From: Sphagnum magellanicum | Lineage: Eukaryota > Streptophyta > Sphagnopsida > Sphagnales > Sphagnaceae | Reading direction: 5' to 3' | Length of the DNA: 64,000 nucleotides | Assembly (NCBI GenBank): GCA_021904315.1 | Contig: CM038921.1 | Span: 14,352,146 to 14,416,145, forward strand | Shown here: piece by piece, positions 36,405 to 46,300 of the stretch | Layout of the letters: each line of letters starts with the position of its first letter | How positions within the stretch are numbered: position 1 is the first letter of the stretch | Notes under the pieces: model-generated | What the model was told of the DNA's origin: nothing | What the model saw: only the letters and a program-made list of their open reading frames with translations | The model's database searches: none | Program-made: the position numbers and the translations under genes

Positions 36405-36777
36405 TGTTGGGATGTGAACATAATAATAATGATAACATATTAGGGATTTTATATTATAATAAAGATATTCATAAAAGGAAGAGGATTGAAGGTGAAGAAG
36501 AACAATTTTCTCATTAAGAGGGTAAGCTTAAGGTGAAATCAGAACTTGATGACTGGAAAATAAATAAATAAATATTGATAATAAACATGATTTGAAACAC
36601 CTTTTTCCCTTCAGGTTGTAAATACATCAAATTTCAGCTTGTGTTTTGATTTTAAAAAAATTTATCATTATTGTGAATGTTGTGCAATAAATGTTTTTTC
36701 ATGAAAAAATTACTAATTTTCTCCCTCTTTTCTGATAAAACTAATATTTTTTGCTTGAGTTTATTTTCTTTTTCTCA
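36405..36777 (+). repeat. Copia-type LTR, copy B
   Basis: Second 373-base copy with TGTTGGG...CTCA borders. It is preceded by GAGGAGACAAGTTAGAATAA, the polypurine-type stretch, and followed within ~25 bases by Copia pol sequence. No primer-binding site of the usual tRNA-Met type (TGGTATCAGAGC) follows it. Confidence 0.7.
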
Positions 36778-36799
36778 TAAAACAATGGCCAAGTTAAAG

Positions 36800-37535
36800 A
36801 AGTAACTAATGTGTTACATGTGCTTGGGCTCCAAAAGAATTTATTCTCTACAAAGCAATTTGATCAAGCATGAGGAAAAATATTATAAAATCTAGTAATG
36901 ATATCCTCATAATTCAAAAGGGTTAGACATTGTAAAATGCACTTTAGAGGCTGATTTATATAAACTTGGTGTCACCAATACATTAAAACATAATGAAATT
37001 GCCATTCCCACAACATCAAATATAGATAAGGCCACTCTGTAGCATTTGTGTCTAGACCATATTAATCAACAAAAGATAGAAGGATGTTCAAACAATGTCA
37101 CTTGGGATAGATTCATTCAATGAGTCACATTTGACTTTATGTCCATCTTGCATTGAAGGGAAACAACATTGAGTCACATTTAGAAAAAAGAATTCTATAA
37201 GTGCACAAGAAATCCTAGAATTAATACATAGTGACATTTGTGGGCCCCTCCAAATACTCACATCCATCGGATACATATGCTTCCTTACATTCATAGCTGA
37301 CAAATCTAGATATACAAAAGTCTATTTGTTAAAACATAAATCAAACGTATTTGAAAAATTTAGGCATTTAAAAAAGAAGCTGAAACCCAACCTGGAAAGA
37401 AAATAAAAATTTTACAGTCTGACACTGGTGGAGAGTATAAATCAAATAAATTTAATGTAAACCATGGAAGCAAAAGACAATTTTCTACACCTTATAACCC
37501 CAAGCAGAATGGGGTTAGTGAGACAAAGAATCGAA
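36800..37535 (+). mobile_element. Broken Ty1/copia pol (protease end to integrase)
   Basis: Protein-level remains appear in order on the plus strand, in shifting frames with stops. First is VLHVLGLQKNLFSTK, like the region between Copia protease and the pre-integrase domain. Next comes LTLCPSCIEGKQH, the Cys pair of the GAG-pre-integrase zinc motif. Last is an integrase core: HSDICGPL, ILQSDTGGEY and [16 protein letters not shown], the latter two holding the second and third acidic regions. It stops abruptly at about 37533 inside the integrase, where PPR-derived sequence begins. Gag, reverse transcriptase and RNase H are absent. It is a dead fragment. Confidence 0.8.
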
Positions 37536-38850
37536 TTCGTGTGCTTGTTGCTTCACATCTTCTTCCTTTCTCTGCTGTTCAACATTCTCACAGAGATGCC
37601 TGTTGCCAGCAGCAGCATAGATGTTTAACAGCAGCACATAACCAGCAGCATTGTCAGGCTCCATTTCAAGAAGCCATTTGGCAATGTGTTCTCCCATCTC
37701 CACATTACCATGAATTCTGCAAGCACTGAGCAATTCTATGAAGCCACATCTAGTTTACAGGACATTGCCATGACCATATTCTCTGCCTCCTGTAGATTGC
37801 CAGCATGGCCAAGGTCAACCATACAGGTGTAATGTTCCAATTTTGCAGGAATTATATAGTCTGTGACCATTGAAGCATGATAGCACATGCCTTCATCCAC
37901 CAAAACTGCATGGCTACAAGCCAACAGAAGACAAACAAAAGTGATATCATTTGGCTGTACACCTTCTTCACAAATCTGTTCAAAATGTTTAAGAGCTTCC
38001 TTACCATGCCCATGCATGGATGGCACAACCTCCAAGTATGGCAGTCCAAGTTACTACATTTTGAGATGACATCTTGTCGAGCACTCTCTAAGCTTCCTCA
38101 ATGCTCCCACACTTTGCATACATGTCAACCAAGCTACTGCCCATGCAAAGACATCAGACTCCAAATCACTTTGAATGACCTGCTGATGAACATACCTGCT
38201 CTTTTCAATTGCAACCATGGTGGCACATGCATTCAGCACCCCCACAAAAGTAACAGAGTTTGGTCACACACCCTCCTGTTGCATTTGTTGAAATAGTTCC
38301 AGTGCCTTCTGCCCTTGGTCAAATTTCACATGTCCTAATATCATGGCAGTCAAAGTGTCCACATTTAGAGATGGCATCCTGTTGAACACTCTCCAAGCCT
38401 GCTCAATGCTCCCACACTTTGCATACATGTCAAAACAAGCTACTCCCAGAAAGACATCAGACTTGCAACCAGTTTGAATAAGCTGCTTAGAACAAGCCTG
38501 CCATCTTCAAGTGTTCCTAAACCAGCAATCACCTGAACAAAAGTGAATTTGTTAGGACTCACTTCTTCTCCTTGCATTTTCATGAAAAAGCTGTATTGCT
38601 TTCTTCAGTTGCCCATCCTTCACATATTTTGTAAGCTTCTGAATCCATGCAAAAGGGTTCAATTGTTGAATGCCTGGCGCCATTGCAGCCATCTCTGCTG
38701 CCACCCATGGCAGGTTTTGTCAGCTCTCAAGCCAGAGTACTTCTCTTGTCTGCATACATGTCAAGTCCAGCTGCCTCTCAGCTGTCTACAAAAATAATCC
38801 AGATCAAGCTGATCAGCCATGCATTCTCCACATTCCAGGCATAGATGTTA
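37533..38850 (-). pseudogene. Pentatricopeptide repeat (PPR, PLS-type) pseudogene
   Basis: On the minus strand, going from 38850 down, successive PPR motifs can be read in different frames: MYAKCGS-like segments, NACATMVAIEKSRYVHQQ at ~38200, GKEALKHFEQICEEGVQPND at ~37970, then HYTCMVDLGHAGNLQEAE, and the E-type end [19 protein letters not shown] with [21 protein letters not shown] proteins of this class edit or process organellar RNA. Here the frame is broken by several indels and stops (for example between 38054 and 38035 and around 37735), and the C-terminal end is cut by the Copia fragment. No start codon region is convincing. It is a decayed copy. Confidence 0.8.
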
Positions 38851-39911
38851 TCATTAGAACAGAGAAAGCTGTGCTGACCTTTTCCATCAGCATATTGCAT
38901 CTGCTTAAGAGAGAGCAACAAGATTGACACCAACAAAAGCAGTTATGGCTCCATCAACACGTGAATTCTGACAGGATTGATGTTCAGTTACCTTCTCTGA
39001 TCTGTAATCCCACCATTGCGATGGATCCAAAAGAATTCCTACCAAAGTTTATCTCTCTCATGTCCAGGAACTGCAGAAAACTTCCCTTCAAGTCATTTAG
39101 TTTGATCACATAGAAAACCACAAAGTACTGTAAGAGAAGAAGGCAGTAGACAGACACGCAGAGAGGAATAACAGAAGAAAGCTCACAATTGCAGTGATCT
39201 CTGAGTGCCACCTCTGCTGTTTCTATCCCGTGCGCTCTCTGAAGAAGTGCGGTTTACTGCAAAAGTTGGTGATGGGTAAAGTGGAATTGCGGTTGTACAC
39301 AGAATACACGTAACAACAAGCTCCTCCTGATCGACCTCCCTCTTCTTCTCCATATAGTGGTGGAGCTGCTGCTACTACTGCTTTTGCAGTCGAGCAAAGA
39401 GTCAGATCTTGCAGCACATGGCAATTGCGCTTGCTGCACTGTTCATGAGGACATTGCTGCTGCTTCGCAAAAACGTTGGCAATTTCTCTCTTTCTCGCTC
39501 GTCGCAATCCAAGGGCATCCCAAGTAAACCCAAATGCAATTCCCTCTCGAGCGTCAGAAGTCGACCCCAATGCGATCTCTCTCCCACAACTCTCTGTGAA
39601 TTTCTTGGTGGGACAAAGAAACCCTAGGTTTAGCCCTAAACCTAGGGTTTCTGTGTCCCACCCTAAACCCATTTCCTTCGCCTTAAACCCTGAACCTTAA
39701 ACAGGCGAATGAAGGAGAACTACCAATTGCCCTTGTTTTTTGGGCAATCTTTAAATCGTTTCGTATGTTTGAGGTTCGAAGATATTGCTGGCAGCTTCGG
39801 AATTGACATTGCTGTCGTGCTCCCCTAAATTTTCCCCAATCACTTGTGATCGCAGTGGAGTTCTAGGGGGCCTTGTTTTTTTGGCCGGTTAGAGTTTGCG
39901 CAGAAGAAGCT
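38851..39911. other. Region between the PPR pseudogene and the LRR gene; contains the LRR promoter
   Basis: No gene is supported. Open frames on both strands at 39223-39700 are G/C-rich and mutually overlapping, so they cannot be judged. A near-perfect palindrome sits at 39608-39661 with ACCCTAAACC words around it. The 250 bases before 39912 probably hold the promoter and 5' UTR of the LRR gene. Confidence 0.4.
39608..39661. repeat. Near-perfect 54-bp palindrome (26-bp arms, 2-base loop)
   Basis: Left arm 39608-39633 starts GTGGGACAAAGAAACCC; right arm 39636-39661 is its reverse complement with one mismatch. It could form a cruciform or RNA hairpin ~250 bases upstream of the LRR gene's start codon. 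Confidence 0.85.
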
Positions 39912-40181
39912 ATGGTTCGCTTGACTGCAGCCCTGATCTCCGCGCTCAACGATGGTGCAGACTGTGCCACCATTCAATCTCTTTCTATTCCCAATCGGGA
40001 TTTCGATCAGGTTTGTCTTTGTCCTCTTGGTTTGCGGATTTCTTGTCGCTTCGAGAAACCCTAGTTTTTGGGCTGAGACTTTTTGGATATTTTCTGTTTC
40101 TTTGTTCACGTGGTGGAGCTGGATGTTTGTGAAAACTTAACTCGGCTAGACATCTCTGGCAACCGCCTTTCGAGCCTGCAG
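39912..40181 (+). CDS. Leucine-rich repeat protein, first two exons only
   Basis: Exon 1 is 39912-40010 and exon 2 is 40119-40181, with phase-0 GT-AG junctions. Exon 1 encodes MVRLTAALISALNDG and ATIQSLSIPNRDFDQ; exon 2 encodes LDVCENLTRLDISGNRLSSL, a classical LRR (LxxLxxLDxSxNxLxxL). The layout resembles the N-terminus of plant SDS22/dynein-light-chain-like LRR proteins, which start M.RLT..L and continue with further LRRs of the GL..C..LKWLSV type. I find no such continuation in the next 3 kb. The donor after exon 2 (CAG|GTTCGG) is intact, so either the next intron is long or the gene was truncated by repeats. Exon 2's acceptor (GGTGGAG|CTG) has a poor polypyrimidine tract. Confidence 0.6.
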
Positions 40182-40750
40182 GTTCGGATCTCCTTTCTTC
40201 ATTTCCTAACGTTTTAGGGTTAGGGTTTAAAGCTTTTACCTCTCACCTTGCCATCAATCAACAAAGTACTTTGCAACAATAGACACTGCCTGCTTGCATT
40301 TTAAATAATCAAAGATTAAGCACGTGGTAGCACATGATTTGTCTTCAATTGTGAACAAAATAGTTGTATCTTAGTCATATGGGACAATACGTATACAATG
40401 AAATCAAAAGATGAAATGTATTTGTTAACTTTTTTTTTCATACAATACCCTTTGTGATTTGTAACTAGTTTATCACATGTGACTTGTCTTAGACAACTAA
40501 AAAGATTTTAGTTGCAAAATGTTTTTTGCGACTAAAATTTAGTCACAAAAACTAGTTGAAAATACATATTTTCTTATAGTGATAGTACTCTTCTAAGAAA
40601 GGCATAGAAGGTTTAGAAATCAAAAGATTGGTGCCATCAATTGCACCTTGTACACTAGGTAAACCACACCATAGATCTCGATGACCATTTGTTGTACCTC
40701 CTTGATTCAACTTTTCATCTTCTTCCATGACGCAAGAATGAACAATAATT
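40182..40750. other. Intron or intergenic sequence after the LRR exons
   Basis: AT-rich. A local inverted motif TTAGTTGCAAAATG / TTTAGTCGCAAAAA occurs near 40500-40555. No exon recognised. Confidence 0.4.
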
Positions 40751-40965
40751 AAATCAAAAGCATAGCTTTGGGAAAAGGTAAATTCAATTCTTGTATTTGT
40801 TCTTTTCTTGGGTACTTTCCCCCCCTCCTAAAGTGGGAATTGTTATTTCTTGACAATTGATGTTGGAGGATTCTTAGCCAGTCTGTCATTCATGGTAAAC
40901 TTGTGCCAAACAGTTAGCTTGCCTGTTGCATCTTACAAATGATTTTCAATGAGGTATTTTATTGG
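40751..40965 (+). repeat. Left arm of a ~210-bp inverted repeat
   Basis: Pairs with the reverse complement of 42868-43074. Shared words are AAATCAAAAGCA, AAGGTAAATTCAATTCTTG, TCCTAAAGTGGGAATTG, GGAGGATTCTTAGCCAGTC and AGGTATTTTATTGG. Only a few substitutions and one 7-base indel separate the arms. Confidence 0.9.
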
Positions 40966-41573
40966 TATTCTGTCTGAGATATTGCATTGGAAAATGTGTG
41001 TGTTTCCATCTTTTGCAAGGTTTCTTGAATCCCTCTAAGGTTTTTGTATGGCTTTGACTTGCATGTTTTCTTGTATGGAAACAAGGTAAAGCAAATCAAA
41101 GCTTACCTGTACAAGCTTGTTGTCACTTGATTGAATAAGAATACTATTGATGTTCTGTTATTAGTTATGTTTATTGAATGCTAGCCAGCATCATGAAGTC
41201 AATGGGTAGTCGTGGTAGATCATCACTACTGTTCGTGATGAAGCTGATGGTTTGGCATTTCACGAAATGACTCATGAATGACTACACTCGTTGTATTACC
41301 TTCAGATTGTTATTGTGTAGACTTCTTTGCAATTTCATAGATATATTATACATGCTTGAGTGCTCTTCCTATTCTAGTAAGGCCTTCATAGAGGAATTGG
41401 CCATGTCCAAATGGTGATGAGCAAGAGGGGAGGGGAAATTTGTAGCGCAATGAGTGGTTGTAGTGAGCCATGGTGGGAAATTGAGAGAGTTATACACAAT
41501 TGTTACACAGGTTCACCAACCCGTGGCAAGGTGTTGAATGTCACCACTAACAATTTCCACGGACCTTAATCTT
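40966..41573. other. Interior of the inverted repeat, no gene seen
   Basis: Unique sequence between the arms. No domain recognised on either strand. Confidence 0.35.
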
Positions 41574-41654
41574 TCATTGTTGTCAGCAATTTCTGCAGAT
41601 GTGATAATTGCAATGGGTTTACCAAGCATCTGCAGAAATTGCTGACAACAATGA
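41574..41654. ncRNA. Perfect 28-bp hairpin with 25-base loop (possible small-RNA precursor or foldback)
   Basis: Left arm 41574-41601 begins TCATTGTTGTCAGC and ends CTGCAGATG; right arm 41627-41654 is its exact reverse complement. A further U-G pair is possible at the loop. The size and perfect stem resemble a young miRNA or siRNA-producing hairpin, but a small foldback transposon would look the same. Expression is unknown. Confidence 0.4.
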
Positions 41655-42790
41655 TTCTGTTGCATGTATAAAAATTGTCACTTTGTGAAGGAGATTGCTG
41701 CCAAAGGAGGGCTCTGGACAAGGTGAGTTCTTGCCGTGATTTAGTGTCAGAGCTGGTTCAGGCAACACCCAAAAAGGCCAATGTACCATAGAACATTGAT
41801 GACAACATTGTTCTCATCTTTTTCATACAGTAATTCCAATTGCAAATGGTTAACAAAGTTGCATTCATCTTTACATAATAAATTATGTTTGCAAAAGGGA
41901 TTTGCAACATTGACAAATTTCTATCTGTGCAATTCAGGTTGTTCACATTATCTGAATTCCTTGTGAGCATGACTCTAGGTGCACCCAAATCTACCTCAAA
42001 ATGAAGGGATTACTCCACCATTGTTGTTGTCTTTGCACTTTCTGTTGTTAGTACTTCAGTGAAAGCCAGCAGCAAGTTAGTTGTCTTTGCTCCAGTTCCA
42101 TCAATGGTTTCTAAGCTTCATGCCATGTACCCACAACAAGAGTTTAGTGGCACGCATTTGTTGCTCAGCCATATTGTCCCACCTCTACAGGCATAGAAGT
42201 AAGAAATAAAAAATGAATTTCTGACAGTCTTGGTCAAACTTCTCTACTTTCTGTACTGTTCCAAACCTGTAGCTTGTTTCTAGCTTATACTTGAGAGTGA
42301 CGTGCAATGAAAACCATAACATGTCGCAGATCCATTATTGGGCACCAGTTTAGTAAAGTGAGTAGGTTTACTTGGAAGTCATTCTAGAGAATTTCAAACC
42401 TTGATAAAAGCTTCAGTGCTGCAGAACACACCTTTTTCGCCATGGTCTTGAATCGGGAAGAAGCATCGAAATTGCATCTGTCAAACTTCTCCAAGCCCAA
42501 TGATGCTAACCAGGATCCTTTGCATCTGTAAACCTACATTAGAAACAATTATGCAGTGCACAACAGGCAGAAAGTGAAGAACAGTTACAAAAGAAGAAGA
42601 AAGATGGTGAGAGAGTGGGTGCAGGTGAAAGAAAAGTGGCATCAACACACAAAGACATGTACTGTTCCCTATATAGAATGATATAGTCATGCTACCAACA
42701 CTTTTGCTCACACCTTGTCAAATCCACTAACACCAACTTTTTGTGGTCACATTATCAGATTACTGATAACATGCCAACATGTGGTGTTTT
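41655..42790. other. Interior of the inverted repeat, no gene seen
   Basis: About 1.1 kb with no supported gene. Open frames such as 42481-42711 (minus) lack a recognisable domain. Confidence 0.4.
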
Positions 42791-42863
42791 CATCACCTCT
42801 TTTGGCACCTGCCGTTCTCTGGTGCCTGCACAAATATGAACCCATTTTATGTCTGTACTTCAC
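42791..42863 (-). other. 73-base conserved element, copy 2
   Basis: Reverse complement is identical at 73 of 73 positions to 4947-5019. It lies 4 bases inside the right arm of the inverted repeat, but the left arm has no copy at the corresponding place. Confidence 0.6.
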
Positions 42864-42867
42864 TTGT

Positions 42868-43074
42868 CCAATAAAATACCTCACTGAAAATCATTTGTAA
42901 GATGCAAGCTAACTGTCTGGCACAAGTTTACCATGAATGACGGACTGGCTAAGAATCCTCCAACATCAGTTGTCAAGAAATAACAATTCCCACTTTAGGA
43001 GGGGGGAAAGTACCCAAGAAAAGAACAAATACAAGAATTGAATTTACCTTTTCCCAGAGCTGTGCTTTTGATTT
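42868..43074 (-). repeat. Right arm of the ~210-bp inverted repeat
   Basis: Inverted partner of 40751-40965; ends about 250 bases beyond the CTU1 stop codon. It could therefore overlap the CTU1 3' UTR or terminator. Confidence 0.9.
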
Positions 43075-43327
43075 AGTTATACTTCCTATGTCATATTGTG
43101 ACGTCTTCCCACTGTTTTACCAATCACTGAAATTTGAAAGGAGGGTCACAAATGCAACCATTGCAAATGGGCAATGTGACTAAGCAGATAGAAATCTACT
43201 TTTATATAATGGACCAAACCTTTCAGCTGATCCTCCTTCCACGTAGTAATTTGCTCTGACATGATCCTCTATAAGTTGGTTGGATGTTAATGATACATGC
43301 GCCATCGCAACTGACCGCCATAATTGA

Positions 43328-46300
43328 TCAGAAGTCTAAAGATGGCTTTAAAATTCTTTTGTCATTCCTTATACTTGTCTGCTTGTCACTACTGCTGTTA
43401 TCAGTCTGGATTCCTGTTGCTGATGACGACTTGCCTCGTGTACGACCAATGCCCAGTCGTGGGAGACCTCGATTGAGACCATCCAGAAGAACACATGCTT
43501 TGCACCATTTCTGCATGCACAAATTTCATCTTTCTCTCATCAGACTCATCGAAATGAGTGATCTGTCTACACAAAAAGTACAAGGTTGATAGAATACATC
43601 AGTAATTTTCTTTCCATCCATCACTGAGGGCCCGCCTACCCAATGTACTCAACAAGCCACAGCAAAATGTATCTTCACTGGCACAAGATTCTTAAAGAAA
43701 TGTTTGATAGTCAAAAATCAAACTACCTGGCTGGAGATGTAGCCACATTTCTCACAAGTTCCTTGTTCTGGCATCTTTGTGGTCAATGCGTATCTGAAGC
43801 TTTCTCCTGATTTTATGATGTCAAGGATAGCTCGTGGCCTGGGGTGCACACCAGAGGAAATGTGTCAGGCAAGCATCCAGCAAATGTAGGGGAAAAACCT
43901 CCGATCATCCTCAAACTAGATATATCTGGCTTTACCTTATTGACTCCAAATCTTTGATGAACTCACGTGCATAACCTCGATAGGCATTTGGAGAATAAGT
44001 ACCTACACATCAATATAGACAATACACTGGTTATCTATAGCTTATGCACACATTTTGATCAATTGCCAGAAGGTCCAAATCCAGCGACTTCTTGTGCTTG
44101 AAAAAATGAATCCATAATACTTACATTCAGTAGAGAAATAGTCGAGCTTCTTGTAGTATGCATATGTGAACAAGCAGTCAAGGTTTCCAAAGCTCATGGG
44201 GATTTCCACCCAAGTCAAACCAGGACTCCCACTTGTCTATTTCATGACCTCTTCCTGTTAGGCCAATAAAAATCAAACCTAGGACCTCTTGCACACTTCA
44301 GGAATTATCAAGGATTGTGGAAACACAGAGCTAAATGATATCCAGCAAAGCAATTTCCGCATCAGTCAGGGCTCATTTGAGCAACCCTGCAATAGAAAGT
44401 ACCCACGACTAACAGGATGAATTTTTAGGAAGTTACTGTGCACACAAAGCTTTCGCTATACTTAAAAGTAAGAGAGCACATCCAAGACTAGTCTCCATAA
44501 GCATTCCATGAAAAATCGACCACTGCTGTAAGTCTCAACTGTAAGGAGGATATAGGACAATTTCCTTCTCATAAGTGTACTTGAAAGGCTTGCAACGTGG
44601 AAGGGCACCCTCTTCTCCTGTTATGATTGCAGTACATCTGCTCAGTCTGCAAATCAAGGCCATTTTATGAGTCCAGGAAAGAAACCTTCTAATGTCCAGA
44701 TAAAGAAATGAGATTGAGGAAACCCAATGCAATGAGCCACCATTCCAAAAAAAATTGCCAACTCTCTGACTTGGCCAAGAAAACGTTATTTACAATTTCT
44801 TATGTAGACAGGGGTTCACCAAAAGTACCGAGCAATATCACCACGAATAATGTTAAGCAAGACAGTCTCAGCAATATCATCAGCATTGTGGCCTGTTGCC
44901 ATCTTGTCTGCTTTCATCTTTGCAGCTCCTCGATCCAAAGCCTGAAACACTCAATTTTTATGAGTAGAGATAAACTATTAACACATCTTTTTTCAGCAAT
45001 TCAAAACTCTAAGTCAAGAACCCCATTTGATTCTCCCAACAGTAAAAATGGACAGTATATGATAATCGAGAACTGATGAAAGGTGGACTGAGTGTGCATG
45101 CAGATCTTACTCCTGACCAACAGCAAAATAACAACTTTAAGAGCTTTCCAGTACTAAACACATCAGCAAAAACCAATGTAAGTCATAGCAGATTTGAGGA
45201 TTACATCCACCCTGAGCATTGATAATTCCCAGATCAACAAGAACCAGAGACTTGCAAGATGTATTTCATTTGGTACCTGGCGTCGGAAGACACCACAAAA
45301 TGTGCAATTATTCTTGCGCCCAATTTCTCGTACTATCTCATCCATAGACCACCCATACAGAGCTTTATACGAAAGAACCTCCAATGGTATACCATACTGC
45401 AGACAGACAACAAATTCAAAGAACCAAGAATCAAATACCACAAATTCAGGCCTTCCTCATGCGCCCTACTTGGTGTTGCATATTCAAAAGCTTCAATTCA
45501 ACAGATTCATCCAGACACAATTGCAATGGAAAGAGAATACTTGATATTCATTCGTCAAGTTTTAAGAATCAATCCACACCTGGATGTCATCACGCTTCAC
45601 AGTCAAAAGCTTCAATTCAACAGACTCATGCAGACATGATTGCTAGTGACAAAGAATAGTTCAGACTTCATCAAAGTTAAGAAGCAGCGTGATTTCACCT
45701 GGATTTCATTGCGCTTCACAGTCTCAAGAGAATCATCTCTATAACCAGTAATCCCTTCATCGATGGATAACAAGAATAAGTCAAGTCCATAGTTGTGCCT
45801 TCTATTGAGTTCTGTCAAAACGTGAGCCAACACTGTTGAATCTGTTGCAACTCAACCCCACCCCAACCCACCACATCAGTAATTCAGTGTCCCACAAACT
45901 CCTGATGTAAAACTGGAAGACATGGAACAGAATTCCTCTCTGTTTAATGCTGAAGAAAAAATCCAACTGTAAATCAAACACAATTGCTCTCTTCAAAAAC
46001 TTGACTGTAAGCTTACTGGTAACAGAATATGTCAAGAATACCCTCAAGCACATGAAACCCTAATGTCAATAACACCCTCAAAAACATGAAACCCTAATGA
46101 CAAGTCTACCCTCAAAAGACATGAAACCTTAATGTCAATAATACCCTCAAAAACATGAAACACTAGTGACAAGAATACCCTCAAAAGACATGAAACCCTA
46201 GTGTCAAGAATAGCCTCAAAGACATGGAACCCTAATGTCAAGAATGCCCTCAAGAACATGAAACCCCAGTGTCAAGAATACCCTCAAAAACATGAAACTC

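Noticed and set aside
39223..39700. Protein genes on either strand near 39.4 kb
   Set aside because: Overlapping frames on both strands, no homology, and the region holds a palindrome and likely promoter sequence.
42740..42863. C/D-box snoRNA around the second 73-mer (TGATGA and CTGA are present on the minus strand)
   Set aside because: TGATGA is partly outside the shared 73 bases, the boxes are only ~40 bases apart, and no terminal stem is seen.
45194..45659. Plus-strand open frames of 90-126 codons
   Set aside because: They lie antisense to CTU1 exons 3-4 and introns and have no homology that I recognise.
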